A program made the position numbers and the translations under genes. Shown here one piece after another: positions 1 through 6,197 of a stretch of 12,037 bases of DNA. Origin of the DNA: Bacillus sp. AFS037270 (GTDB lineage Bacteria; Bacillota; Bacilli; Bacillales_B; DSM-18226); NCBI RefSeq assembly GCF_002585305.1, contig NZ_NUNF01000087.1:1-12037 (forward strand), in the 5' to 3' direction. Position 1 is the stretch's first letter, and each line of letters starts with the position of its first letter. Below the pieces are notes generated by a model. The model was given only the letters and a program-made list of their open reading frames with translations. It was not told where the DNA came from and searched no databases.

Positions 1-288
1 AATGCGAAACAGCAGCTGTTAGCTTGGTTAGAGGATTCCAGCTTCCTACAGCCGAAAGAGGTCATTTTAAAAGCGATGAATATTGCGTGTGCCAATAACA
101 AGCGAAGGCTTAGTTATGTAGTTGGAATTCTAAAAAACTGGCAAAATGAATCTCTACTGACGGTAGAGGAAATTGATTCGTATCATGAGAACCAAAAACC
201 TGTACCCAAGCAAACGCAACCTGCCATACCTACCGGAAGACAAATTCCTAGGGGATTTGAACTTAATCTAACGGCGGGTGAAGATTGA
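1..288 (+). CDS. DnaD/DnaB_2-domain replication protein, C-terminal part
   Basis: The frame is open from base 1, so the gene begins outside the window; 95 codons are visible before TGA at 286-288. The segment reads NAKQQLLAWLEDSS, then KEVILKAMNIACANNKRR and LSYVVGILKNWQNES, followed by LLTVEEI. This is the pattern of the DnaB_2 (DnaD C-terminal) domain: an acidic helix, a conserved N-K-R-x-L/x-Y-x-x-x-I-L-x-x-W motif, and a Thr-x-Glu-Glu tail. The family binds DNA and helps load the replicative helicase, in chromosomal primosomes and in prophages or integrative elements. The Pro/Gln-rich linker and the end GFELNLTAGED are typical of prophage-type members. The expected helicase-loader gene does not follow; only an 8-codon reading frame (ATG at 288) overlaps the stop. 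Phage or chromosomal origin cannot be decided from this fragment. Confidence 0.75.
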   Translation, partial: NAKQQLLAWLEDSSFLQPKEVILKAMNIACANNKRRLSYVVGILKNWQNESLLTVEEIDSYHENQKPVPKQTQPAIPTGRQIPRGFELNLTAGED

Positions 289-573
289 TGAGTGTAATGA
301 AAAAGCATTCTTAGGGTGCTACAGTATATGAAGGAGAAGCATTTTTAATAATCGTAACGAGTTGGTTAACTTAAATATTGTTATGTAAACTAAGAAATTT
401 GTGATGTCGGTATCAATTAATCGAATCAACTATTCTGCAAATTCGAAGCAAAGGAAGTTGAAATTTATAAAGTATTATTTCATGGATAAGTTTTTTCAAA
501 GAGATGATGACTATGGGGTTTGAAAATCTGCAAACTAACAGTAAGGAAGTTAGTGAGGTACTCAGCGGTAACA
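289..573. other. Non-coding stretch after the DnaD-like gene
   Basis: I see no credible gene. An ATG overlapping the dnaD-like stop opens only MSVMKKHS before TAG, which could be the trace of a lost translationally coupled gene. A 40-codon frame starting near 504 has no good ribosome binding site and runs through the hairpin at 574-601, so I do not call it. A diverged copy of the window's dispersed repeat lies at 353-377. Confidence 0.5.
353..377 (+). repeat. Dispersed intergenic repeat, copy 1 (diverged)
   Basis: GTAACGAGTTGGTTAACTTA compares with GTAACGGGCAGGTTAGCTTA at 11279. It is one of nine related copies in the window, and this one is fairly diverged. Confidence 0.45.
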
Positions 574-601
574 GGCCTCTTGCATTTATTCGCAAGAGGC
601 C
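574..601 (-). terminator. Hairpin, likely terminator of the alditol oxidase-like gene
   Basis: A perfect 10-bp stem, GGCCTCTTGC (574-583) with GCAAGAGGCC (592-601), closes an 8-nt loop. It lies 34 bases past the stop of the minus-strand oxidoreductase gene. No strong T-run follows on either strand, so termination strength is uncertain; it could also serve transcripts arriving on the plus strand. Confidence 0.6.
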
Positions 602-634
602 CTCATATTCAAACGGTTATTTTGCTTAGCTCTT

Positions 635-1906
635 TCACTCTGCCGCATTAAATATATATTTATTCAAAAATGCATTGCGAAATTTGCCATTCGGATCATA
701 TTTCATAAGTAGTTGCTGAAATGCAGGCATCTTTTCATAAAGTGACTGTATTTTTGCGGGGGAAGTAGTAAACAATTTTCCCCAATGCGGCTTTGCTTGA
801 AAAGGTTCAAGCTGTGCTTCGATGAGTGGCAGCACCTTCTGAACATCTTCCCATTTATCTTGCCACGTAAAGTGAATGGCCACGGTATCCTGCTTATAGG
901 ATGGGCTTAACCAAAGCTCGTCCTGCGCAATGGTCCGCACTTCGCATATCAATAGATGCGGCGCAATTTGTTCACGGATTTCACTAATCGCACAAAGAGC
1001 GTCATAGGCATGCTCGCGGGCCATAATATATTCACTTTGCAGCTCTTGACCTTTACTTGGGGTAAAATCCATTCGGAAGTGTGGCATACGATCAAGCCAA
1101 TCCCCTGGCACGCTTAGCTGGGCTGTACAATTCTCTGCTCCAACCCCGGGTACGGGATGTAGATTTTCTTTGGCCGCTTTTGCTTCATAAAATTCCTCTC
1201 CGAACGAAACAGACTGATCATCCGTCAGTTTGCTCTTCAGCCACACCTGGTTAAACCTTTCATCCTGCCAATCGGTAAACAAACTAACGCTATAGGCACT
1301 AGAAGAAATGGGGTCAAAATGTTGAGCTAATTGTGCTAACGGAAGGTTCTCGTAAACATCCTGCCTCATTTGATGACTTGGGTGGACATCCAGTGTTAGC
1401 TTTGTGACTACACCTAATCCTCCTAGTCCAACAACCACACCATGGAATTCTTCTTCCGATTTTTCTTTTGAAAAAGTGACAATACTTCCATCAGCAGTGA
1501 CCACTTCCATCGCACGTACCGCTGCAGCTAAATTTTGATTGCCATTCCCAGAACCATGTGTGGCTGTTGTACAAGCCCCAGCAACCGAAATGTGCGGAAG
1601 GGAAGCAAGGTTATGTAAAGCATAGCCATGTTGCTGAAGCACTGGACAAAGGTCCCCATATTTGATTCCTGCTTCCACGGTTACAGTTTGCTTTTCTCGA
1701 TCAATGGATAATACCTTGTTGAGCTTCTGCAAGGATACCATATTCTCATTCGAATCTGCGATGCTATTAAACGAGTGACGCGTTCCGATCACACGCAGCT
1801 TTTTTAAACTTGAAACCAATTGTTGAACTTCTTCAACAGATTCAGGTTCATGCCAGTAATTCGTACTATATTGAAAATTACCTGCCCAATTTCTTTTCCT
1901 CTCCAT
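635..1906 (-). CDS. FAD-dependent alditol/xylitol oxidase-like protein
   Basis: Encodes 423 aa, close to the ~418 aa of Streptomyces AldO. The N-terminal half is a PCMH-type FAD-binding domain: V-I-G-T-R-H-S-F-N around residues 39-47, where the His (about 44) matches the residue carrying covalent FAD in AldO, then SVAGACTTATHGSG near 107-120. The C-terminal half is an ALO-type substrate domain and keeps the AldO active-site set: Glu/Arg in CEVRTI (about 322 and 324), His/Thr in AIHFTW (about 345 and 347) and Lys in PHWGKLF (about 377). From family knowledge, such enzymes oxidise sugar alcohols at C1 with O2, giving the aldose and H2O2, in the cytosol; the substrate here is inferred. ATG at 1906 is preferred over the GTG nine bases upstream because GGAG lies 8 bases before the ATG but abuts the GTG. 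The gene is monocistronic, with its own promoter and hairpin. Confidence 0.85.
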   Translation of the reverse strand: MERKRNWAGNFQYSTNYWHEPESVEEVQQLVSSLKKLRVIGTRHSFNSIADSNENMVSLQKLNKVLSIDREKQTVTVEAGIKYGDLCPVLQQHGYALHNLASLPHISVAGACTTATHGSGNGNQNLAAAVRAMEVVTADGSIVTFSKEKSEEEFHGVVVGLGGLGVVTKLTLDVHPSHQMRQDVYENLPLAQLAQHFDPISSSAYSVSLFTDWQDERFNQVWLKSKLTDDQSVSFGEEFYEAKAAKENLHPVPGVGAENCTAQLSVPGDWLDRMPHFRMDFTPSKGQELQSEYIMAREHAYDALCAISEIREQIAPHLLICEVRTIAQDELWLSPSYKQDTVAIHFTWQDKWEDVQKVLPLIEAQLEPFQAKPHWGKLFTTSPAKIQSLYEKMPAFQQLLMKYDPNGKFRNAFLNKYIFNAAE

Positions 1907-1944
1907 GAATCCCACTCCAGTTTAACTTTTTTACTTATTTGAAC

Positions 1945-1972
1945 TATATACATAAAAAGAAAGGGTTTTCAA
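1945..1972 (-). promoter_or_regulatory. Candidate sigma-A promoter of the oxidoreductase gene
   Basis: On the minus strand TTGAAA (1972-1967) and TATATA (1950-1945) are separated by 16 bases, about 40 bases before the start codon. An alternative -10, TATAGT, gives an 18-base spacer. Based on consensus match only. Confidence 0.45.
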
Positions 1973-2249
1973 TCATTATAGCATTCTATACAACAGCATG
2001 AGACAGAAAAACACAAGGGGAATGTATATTAATTTTTTATGAATCTTACTTAATGGTAAACCTGTATAAACACTAATACTTATTCATATTTGTGAAGCGA
2101 TGCTTACTGCACTTACTGAGCAGTTAGTTGAAGAGCGGTGTTTTACTTGTGCTCAATAATCGGGCCAGATTGTAGAGAATTGGAAAAAGGAAAGCTATGT
2201 ATAATCAGTGATGTAATTTAATGCTTTTTATGTAATAATTATTTTGTAA
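1973..2249. other. Intergenic DNA between divergent genes
   Basis: Apart from a copy of the dispersed repeat at 2100-2137 and AT-rich DNA leading to the candidate operator at 2250-2267, I see no gene, RNA or other structure here. Confidence 0.5.
2100..2137 (+). repeat. Dispersed intergenic repeat, copy 2
   Basis: ACTTACTGAGCAGTTAGTTG followed by AAGAG, preceded by ATGCTTACTGC. The same leader (ATGCTTGCTGC) precedes copy 6 at 10601, so these two copies share a longer unit than the rest. Confidence 0.6.
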
Positions 2250-2267
2250 AAATGTAAATTTACAATT
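2250..2267. promoter_or_regulatory. Palindrome TGTAAATTTACA, candidate operator of the SRPBCC gene
   Basis: A perfect 12-bp palindrome at 2253-2264, extended by further matching bases on both sides, ends 25 bases before the SRPBCC start codon. A weak -35-like TTGTAA (2244-2249) and a -10-like TCATAC would place it in the promoter spacer. The regulator is unknown. Confidence 0.4.
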
Positions 2268-2292
2268 CATACGTAGTGAAAGTGGGGATCAT

Positions 2293-2733
2293 ATGGCAAC
2301 GGGAACACATATAGTAGAAATTCCAGTAGATGTACAAGCAGTTTGGGATTATGTCAGTGATCTTGAAAAATGGGCAACGTCAGTACCAGCTTATAAAGAA
2401 CATGAAATCATAAATGACAAGCAATCTATTTGGACATTTGAAGGTAGTGTGAAAGCTATTAAAAAAACAATACAAGCGCAGGTAGATATTACCGAATGGA
2501 ATGAACCTTCAAATATTAAGTTTGAACTAAAAGGTTTGTCAGATAATTTTACAGGAAGCGGTCACTTTACTGCAGAAGATGTTAATGGTAAAACAACAAT
2601 GACTTGTACGGTGAACGTCCATGCAGGTGGATTATCAGGTGCGGTGTTAACACCAATTATTAAATGGGCTGTTCCAAAAGTAGCATCTCGTTTAACAGAA
2701 TCTATCGCACGTAAAATTGCAGTATTCTCATAG
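2293..2733 (+). CDS. SRPBCC family protein, CoxG-like
   Basis: Encodes 146 aa with no signal peptide. It opens with GTHIVEIPVDVQAVWDYVSD-LEKWATSVP, the typical first strand plus helix of the START/Bet v1 (SRPBCC) fold. The middle strands WTFEGSVKAI, ITEWNEPSNIKFELKG and GSGHFTAE, and the C-terminal helix beginning at TPIIKWAVPKV, fit the CoxG/polyketide-cyclase subgroup. These proteins bind hydrophobic ligands in a deep cavity; CoxG itself acts with CO dehydrogenase, but no such genes are near, so the Cox name marks fold similarity only. GGGG lies 7 bases before ATG (GTGGGGATCATATG). The gene stands alone behind a palindromic candidate operator. Ligand and function are unknown. Confidence 0.8.
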   Translation: MATGTHIVEIPVDVQAVWDYVSDLEKWATSVPAYKEHEIINDKQSIWTFEGSVKAIKKTIQAQVDITEWNEPSNIKFELKGLSDNFTGSGHFTAEDVNGKTTMTCTVNVHAGGLSGAVLTPIIKWAVPKVASRLTESIARKIAVFS

Positions 2734-2986
2734 TTTTCAGTTGAAGGCCGATTCATTTTGGAGAGACCTTCTCTGATGTAAAGATGGTAACATTCTGAAG
2801 TGAACAATATAATGATAAAGAGTTTTACTAGAAATTTTATCATTAGCTTAAAAGGGGGCTGTCCTAAAAAATGGATGGCCTCTTCTTCTTGAGAATAATC
2901 ACGTGTCTGGCTAAAGTCTAAGCTGTCAAATTTGATAAAAACACCTTTGAAGCCGTAATAACGGGCTCTTTTGACGAAAAGTTTTA
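2734..2986. other. Intergenic DNA between the SRPBCC gene and the PadR promoter
   Basis: Two weak stem candidates follow the SRPBCC stop: GAAGG/CCTTC, and TGATAAA (2813) with TTTATCA (2836). Neither is a convincing terminator. The second half is the insertion-sequence remnant described separately. I see no intact gene. Confidence 0.45.
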
Positions 2987-2990
2987 TTGA
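2854..2990 (-). mobile_element. Probable insertion-sequence end remnant
   Basis: GGGGGCTGTCC at 2854-2864 resembles the terminal inverted repeat of common Bacillus insertion sequences (IS4/IS1182-like ends). On the minus strand, entering from about 3000, one frame reads NKTFRQKSPLLRLQRCFYQI and then stops, in the style of a transposase C-terminus. No matching opposite end and no transposase core are present, so this is at most one decayed end. It abuts the PadR promoter, whose -35 TTGACA lies at its edge. The family assignment is from memory of similar ends and is not secure. Confidence 0.4.
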
Positions 2991-3076
2991 CAAAAGATAC
3001 TATTTAGTAATACTATATACTAGTAGTCAGTAACACTGAATATAAGTAACACAAAATACCCGTGTTACAGAGTACT
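2987..3076 (+). promoter_or_regulatory. padR promoter and operator region
   Basis: A consensus -35 TTGACA (2987-2992) is followed, 18 bases on, by TACTAT (3011-3016). That -10 overlaps an interrupted palindrome, TACTA-TATAC-TAGTA (3011-3025), of the kind PadR-type repressors bind. Downstream, AGTAACAC occurs twice in direct orientation (3029 and 3045), and GTAACAC/GTGTTAC (3046-3052 and 3062-3068) form an inverted repeat. 3023-3047 is repeated before the ABC ATPase gene with 21 of 25 bases identical. This arrangement suggests autoregulation by PadR. Confidence 0.55.
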
Positions 3077-3113
3077 AAAAAAAAATAAGTAAAATATAAA
3101 TGGAGGTAAAAAA

Positions 3114-3458
3114 TTGGAAAATATCACGGAAATGCTGAAAGGGGTGCTTGAGGGGTGTGTGCTTGAAATCATCAGCCGTGGCGAAACTTACGGCTATGAA
3201 ATCACGCAACAGCTGCGAGAACTTGGCTTCATTGATGTGGTTGAAGGCACAGTTTATACGATTACCATGCGGCTTGAGAAAAACAATCTGGTGGACATCG
3301 AGAAAAAGCCATCCACTATGGGACCGCCGAGAAAATTTTACACACTGAACGCAGCTGGTCAAGAGCAGCTTGAAATTTTTTGGAAAAAATGGAATTTCGT
3401 TTCAAGTAAAATAAACGAACTTAAAACTAAAATAAAATTAAAAGGAGAAGTAAAATGA
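3114..3458 (+). CDS. PadR family transcriptional regulator
   Basis: Encodes 114 aa, normal for the short PadR-s1 class. The winged helix-turn-helix is plain: [24 protein letters not shown] (7-30), a recognition region [17 protein letters not shown] (44-60), and the wing [15 protein letters not shown] (70-84), followed by a C-terminal dimerisation helix ending in a Lys-rich tail. PadR proteins repress detoxification and efflux genes and release DNA when a ligand binds; here the clear target is the DrrAB-type transporter downstream. The start is TTG at 3114, chosen because GGAGG (3102-3106) lies 7 bases upstream and no ATG fits. The stop overlaps the next start (ATGA at 3455), so the DUF1048 gene is translationally coupled. 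Confidence 0.9.
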   Translation: MENITEMLKGVLEGCVLEIISRGETYGYEITQQLRELGFIDVVEGTVYTITMRLEKNNLVDIEKKPSTMGPPRKFYTLNAAGQEQLEIFWKKWNFVSSKINELKTKIKLKGEVK

Positions 3459-3796
3459 ATATTTTTGAAAAAATTATCGGAAGTCTGGATGACAAGCGGG
3501 AATGGAGGTCGATGGAGGCACGTGCGAAGGCACTTCCAAGTGAGTACCGCAACGCTTACAAAGCGATCCAAAAATATATGTGGACTGCTGGTGGTGGTCC
3601 CACCGACTGGAAGGACAGCAGCCGTATCTTTTACGGCATTCTCGACCTCTTCGAGGAAGGTGCAGCGGATGGCAAGAAAGTCACTGACCTCACGGGCAAG
3701 GACGTGGCTGCTTTCTGCGACGAGCTAGTGAAGGGCGAGAAAACTTGGAGGGACAAATATCTCACGAAGTTGAACGATACGATTGATCGTGACTAA
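3455..3796 (+). CDS. DUF1048 domain protein
   Basis: Encodes 113 aa, a full-length DUF1048 protein: [18 protein letters not shown], then [22 protein letters not shown] (23-43), [20 protein letters not shown] (54-73) and [14 protein letters not shown] (79-92). It is predicted all-helical and soluble. The family has no known biochemical role but recurs next to PadR regulators and ABC-2 exporters, often as two tandem genes. The gene overlaps padR by four bases and has AAGGAG 8 bases before ATG. Sequence related to its own C-terminal third reappears downstream at 3826-3969. The coupling suggests a role together with PadR, perhaps modulating it, but that is inference. Confidence 0.85.
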   Translation: MNIFEKIIGSLDDKREWRSMEARAKALPSEYRNAYKAIQKYMWTAGGGPTDWKDSSRIFYGILDLFEEGAADGKKVTDLTGKDVAAFCDELVKGEKTWRDKYLTKLNDTIDRD

Positions 3797-3797
3797 C

Positions 3798-3822
3798 GGC
3801 GAAATCCTAGTGGATTTTCGCC
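3798..3822 (+). other. Hairpin just after the DUF1048 stop
   Basis: GGCGAAATCC and GGATTTTCGCC form a nearly perfect stem with one bulged base and a 4-nt loop, one base past the stop codon. No T-run follows, so it is not a convincing terminator; it could slow decay of, or processing of, the padR-DUF1048 transcript. Confidence 0.45.
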
Positions 3823-3825
3823 TAA

Positions 3826-3969
3826 GCATCGACACTAACGACTCAAACCGTCACTGGGGACGACTTGGCTTCCTTTGCCGACGAACTAGTGGCGAACGCT
3901 AAAACCTATGTCGACAAGTATCGTGAAAATTTGAATCAGCGAATCATGAAGCGATTGGAAAAAAGTAAA
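3826..3969 (+). pseudogene. Remnant of a second DUF1048 gene (C-terminal third)
   Basis: From 3826 the frame reads TLTTQTVTGDDLASFADELV followed by ANAKTYVDKYRENLNQRIMKRLEKK and a stop at 3967-3969. It aligns without gaps to the C-terminus of the DUF1048 protein just upstream ([25 protein letters not shown]...) but is clearly diverged, so it comes from an old paralogue rather than a recent copy of the neighbour. The frame is closed by TAA at 3823 and has no start codon or ribosome binding site; the N-terminal two thirds are gone. PadR-DUF1048-DUF1048-ABC cassettes are common in the group, so this locus appears to have lost its second DUF1048 gene by deletion. Confidence 0.8.
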
Positions 3970-3987
3970 TTCAATAGATAATTTCGA

Positions 3988-4033
3988 CTGAATAGCTGGT
4001 TACAAATGTAATGTGTTACCTTCACTATTCAGT
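3988..4033 (+). terminator. Hairpin between the padR unit and the ABC genes
   Basis: ACTGAATAG (3988-3996) pairs with CTATTCAGT (4025-4033), with a smaller TTACA/TGTAA stem in the long loop; T-rich TATATTTT follows. It probably ends the padR-DUF1048 transcript, implying a separate promoter for the transporter genes. Confidence 0.5.
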
Positions 4034-4047
4034 TATATTTTAACTTG

Positions 4048-4072
4048 GTAGTGAGTAATACAGAATATCAGT
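4048..4072 (+). promoter_or_regulatory. Second copy of the PadR-type operator, before the ABC genes
   Basis: This stretch matches 3023-3047 at 21 of 25 positions (GTAGT-AGTAA-AC-GAATAT-AGT with single differences between). It lies about 70 bases before the ATPase start codon. I could not place a convincing -35/-10 pair around it; TATATT at 4034-4039 is a possible -10. Confidence 0.55.
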
Positions 4073-4139
4073 CAGACTTAATAGTGAAAGTATAGGCAAT
4101 CTAGCGCCTTGCTGCGCTTTTTATAAGGGGGAAAAAAGT

Positions 4140-4901
4140 ATGAGCAATGCAGCGATTTCTGTAAAAGGGTTAAAAAAATCCTTTAAAGATAAGGAAGTCT
4201 TAAAAGGGGTGGATTTTGATGTGCGGCGTGGCGAAATTTTCGCACTGCTGGGCTCAAATGGAGCGGGCAAGACGACGACGGTCAACATCCTCTCGACGCT
4301 CATGAAGCACGATGGTGGCGAAGTAAGTATTTGCGGATTTGACATCCAGCGTCAACCAGATCAAATTCGCCAGAGTATCAGCCTGACAGGGCAGTTCGCA
4401 GCTTTGGACGGCATGCTCACCGGTCGGGAAAACCTGATAATGATCGCCAAGTTGCGGGGAATTTCCAATACCGCTCAAGTCGCCGACAATCTGCTTGCAA
4501 GATTCAGCCTGACCGATGCGGCCAACCGCCGGGCGGACAAATATTCCGGCGGGATGAAGCGCCGGCTTGACATCGCCATGAGCCTGATTGGGACGCCAGC
4601 AGTCATTTTCCTTGACGAACCGACGACAGGGCTTGACCCCGAAGCGCGGATTGAAGTATGGGATACCGTCAAGGAGCTTGCTGGCGGCGGCACGACCATC
4701 TTGCTGACGACCCAGTACCTGGAGGAAGCCGAACAACTGGCGGACCGTATCGCCATCCTGCATGGCGGAAAAATCATCACAACCGGTACCCTTACCGAAC
4801 TCAAAGAGATGTTCCCGCCAGCGAAAGTGGAGTACATCGAGAAGCAGCCGACATTGGAGGAAATTTTCCTCGCGATCATCGGCAAAAAGGAGGAGATGTA
4901 A
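4140..4901 (+). CDS. DrrA-like ABC transporter ATP-binding protein
   Basis: Encodes 253 aa with a full nucleotide-binding domain: Walker A GSNGAGKTT (38-46), Q-loop Gln85, signature YSGGM (135-139), Walker B VIFLDE (155-160) and D-loop GLDP (164-167). The switch region reads TTQYLEEAE, with Gln where most ABC ATPases have His; this is usual in the DrrA (daunorubicin-resistance) group and supports that placement. The C-terminal ~40 residues (PPAKVEY...TLEEIFLAIIG) are the short DrrA-type tail. It powers export through the membrane partner encoded next. AAGGGGG precedes ATG by about 8 bases. Codons end in G or C far more often than in the neighbouring AT-rich genes. The drug or lipid exported is unknown. 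Confidence 0.92.
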   Translation: MSNAAISVKGLKKSFKDKEVLKGVDFDVRRGEIFALLGSNGAGKTTTVNILSTLMKHDGGEVSICGFDIQRQPDQIRQSISLTGQFAALDGMLTGRENLIMIAKLRGISNTAQVADNLLARFSLTDAANRRADKYSGGMKRRLDIAMSLIGTPAVIFLDEPTTGLDPEARIEVWDTVKELAGGGTTILLTTQYLEEAEQLADRIAILHGGKIITTGTLTELKEMFPPAKVEYIEKQPTLEEIFLAIIGKKEEM

Positions 4902-5651
4902 ATGAAAAGCAAAACAGGGGTATTACTAGGGCGTTTAATGCGCAACATCATGCGAAGCCCTGATACGATTATCACGGTGGCGATTACGCCGATTATGATG
5001 ATGCTGCTGTTTGTCTACGTATTTGGCGGCGCTATAGAGACAGGCACGGACAACTACGTCAATTATTTATTGCCGGGAATCTTGCTGATGGCTATCGCAT
5101 CCGGCGTCGCTTACACTTCCTTGCGGCTATTTACGGATGTAAAGAGCGGGCTGATGGCGCGTTTCATTACCATGCCCATCAAGCGCTCATCGGTATTGTG
5201 GGCTCACGTGTTGACTTCGCTTGTTTCCAATGCGCTTACTGTCGTGGTGGTTATCCTCGTCGCGCTCTTGATGGGCTTCCGTTCCAGCGCTGATATCCTG
5301 GATTGGCTCGCTGTAGCTGGGATACTCGGGCTGTTTACGCTGGCGCTGACATGGCTGGCGGTCATTCCCGGATTAAGAGCGGGGTCTATGGAAGGGGCGA
5401 CAGCCTACTCGTACCCGCTGATTTTCCTGCCGTTTATCAGTTCGGCCTTTGTCCCCACCGAAACCATGCCTAAAATTGTCCGTGCGTTCGCTGAAAACCA
5501 GCCCGTAACTTCAATCGTAAATGCAATTCGTGCCCTCTTGTATGAAGGGTCTGTTGGCGACGGTATCTGGATCGCTCTTTCCTGGTGCGTCGGCATTATG
5601 GTCATCGCTTATTTCATCGCCTGTAAAGAATTTAAACGCCAGTTAGGGTAA
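4902..5651 (+). CDS. DrrB-like ABC-2 type transporter permease
   Basis: Encodes 249 aa, an ABC2_membrane protein with about six hydrophobic segments: roughly 22-43, 54-73, 102-124, 134-156, 168-185 and 221-240. The landmark of the group, SGLMARFITMPIKRSSVLWAH (82-102), follows the second segment, and the N-terminus carries a short basic cytoplasmic stretch (GRLMRNIMRSPDT). It forms the pore that works with the preceding ATPase, probably as a 2+2 complex. ATG follows the ATPase stop without a gap, and the ribosome binding site GGAGGAG lies inside the end of that gene, so the two are made together. Base composition matches the ATPase gene, consistent with joint transfer. No clear terminator follows. 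Confidence 0.92.
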   Translation: MKSKTGVLLGRLMRNIMRSPDTIITVAITPIMMMLLFVYVFGGAIETGTDNYVNYLLPGILLMAIASGVAYTSLRLFTDVKSGLMARFITMPIKRSSVLWAHVLTSLVSNALTVVVVILVALLMGFRSSADILDWLAVAGILGLFTLALTWLAVIPGLRAGSMEGATAYSYPLIFLPFISSAFVPTETMPKIVRAFAENQPVTSIVNAIRALLYEGSVGDGIWIALSWCVGIMVIAYFIACKEFKRQLG

Positions 5652-5660
5652 GTACACCAT

Positions 5661-5819
5661 TATGGGATTAGCCAAATCAATAGTCCAGCCGCTCCGATAA
5701 ATGTATTTGCTACACATGGAAGGCTGCTTAAATGCGCTGCAACTATTGGTGAAATAATGGAAACCCTCAAATATGGTGTTGAAACTGACTACTGCGTAAT
5801 TCAGAGAAAACGGTTTTGA
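5661..5819 (+). pseudogene. Possible decayed gene fragment, unrecognised
   Basis: After the permease stop the same frame stays open for 55 codons without a start codon, reading YGISQINSPAAPINVFATHG, then RLLKCAATIGEIMETLKYGV and so on to a TGA at 5817. The amino-acid composition is protein-like, but I do not recognise the family. It could be the tail of a lost gene or chance. The rest of 5652-5954 holds only the candidate promoter of the next gene. Confidence 0.25.
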
Positions 5820-5893
5820 ATGAAAAGCCCATTTTATCTGTTGTATTAGGCATATGTCCTTTAAATTCTAGAATTCAAGACAAATACCCAAGA

Positions 5894-5918
5894 ACTTTAA
5901 CCCAAAAATGCATATGCT
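5894..5918 (+). promoter_or_regulatory. Candidate sporulation (sigma-K-like) promoter
   Basis: CATATGCT at 5911-5918 fits the -10 pattern CATAnnnT of sigma-K, with AC at 5894-5895 as a minimal -35 15 bases upstream. The pattern is short, so support is weak; it is mentioned because the downstream protein looks like a coat component. Confidence 0.25.
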
Positions 5919-5954
5919 CTAATGTAAAATGAAATGAGGAGGATGACTGTTTAC

Positions 5955-6155
5955 ATGATTAATGCCTATAATGAGAGGGTAGGTTTAGGTGGACCAGGAT
6001 CAGGTTTTGGTTTTGCACCAGGACTTGGTTTTGGAGCTCCAGGCTATCCGCACCCGCACCCACACTACCCGTACTACCATCATCACTATCCGTACTACCA
6101 TCACCACTACCCGTACTACCATCACCACCACTATCCGTACCACCACCCTTATTAA
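5955..6155 (+). CDS. Small His/Tyr/Pro-rich repeat protein, coat-like
   Basis: Encodes 66 aa from ATG at 5955. The first 30 residues are Gly/Phe-rich (GLGGPGSGFGFAPGLGFGAP). The last 36 contain 15 His and 13 Tyr in the repeating pattern HYPYYHH, built from three 21-bp tandem units at 6063-6125. There is no signal peptide or membrane segment. Composition of this type occurs in Bacillus spore coat and exosporium proteins, where Tyr can be cross-linked and His can bind metal; that role is inference. AGGAGG at 5937-5942 lies 12 bases before the chosen ATG, a little long; the upstream in-frame ATG codons at 5934 and 5943 overlap or abut the binding site and are unlikely. The gene stands alone and ends at a long hairpin. 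Confidence 0.6.
   Translation: MINAYNERVGLGGPGSGFGFAPGLGFGAPGYPHPHPHYPYYHHHYPYYHHHYPYYHHHHYPYHHPY
6063..6125 (+). repeat. Three 21-bp tandem units inside the His/Tyr/Pro-rich gene
   Basis: Units start at 6063, 6084 and 6105, each encoding HYPYYHH, with only third-position differences; a degenerate fourth follows. The tract could change in length by slippage or recombination. Confidence 0.8.
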
Positions 6156-6197
6156 GATTTGCTGATAAACTCGCCGTCAAAATAAAAATGAACAGAA

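Noticed and set aside
504..629. 41-codon frame on the plus strand
   Set aside because: No clear binding site, and it runs through the GGCCTCTTGC hairpin.
2562..2993. 143-codon minus-strand frame
   Set aside because: It reads through the IS scar and antisense to the SRPBCC gene; only its first part resembles IS sequence, and no coherent protein results.
4254..4975. Long minus-strand frames opposite the ATPase and permease genes
   Set aside because: They are antisense shadows of GC-rich coding sequence; the plus strand carries complete ABC motifs.
6063..6130. Short regular repeats that could suggest a CRISPR array
   Set aside because: The 21-bp units are directly adjacent, in frame and coding for HYPYYHH; there are no spacers.
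5959..6180. Minus-strand frame with Gly/Asp/Ser repeats
   Set aside because: It is the reverse complement of the His/Tyr/Pro repeat and has no binding site.
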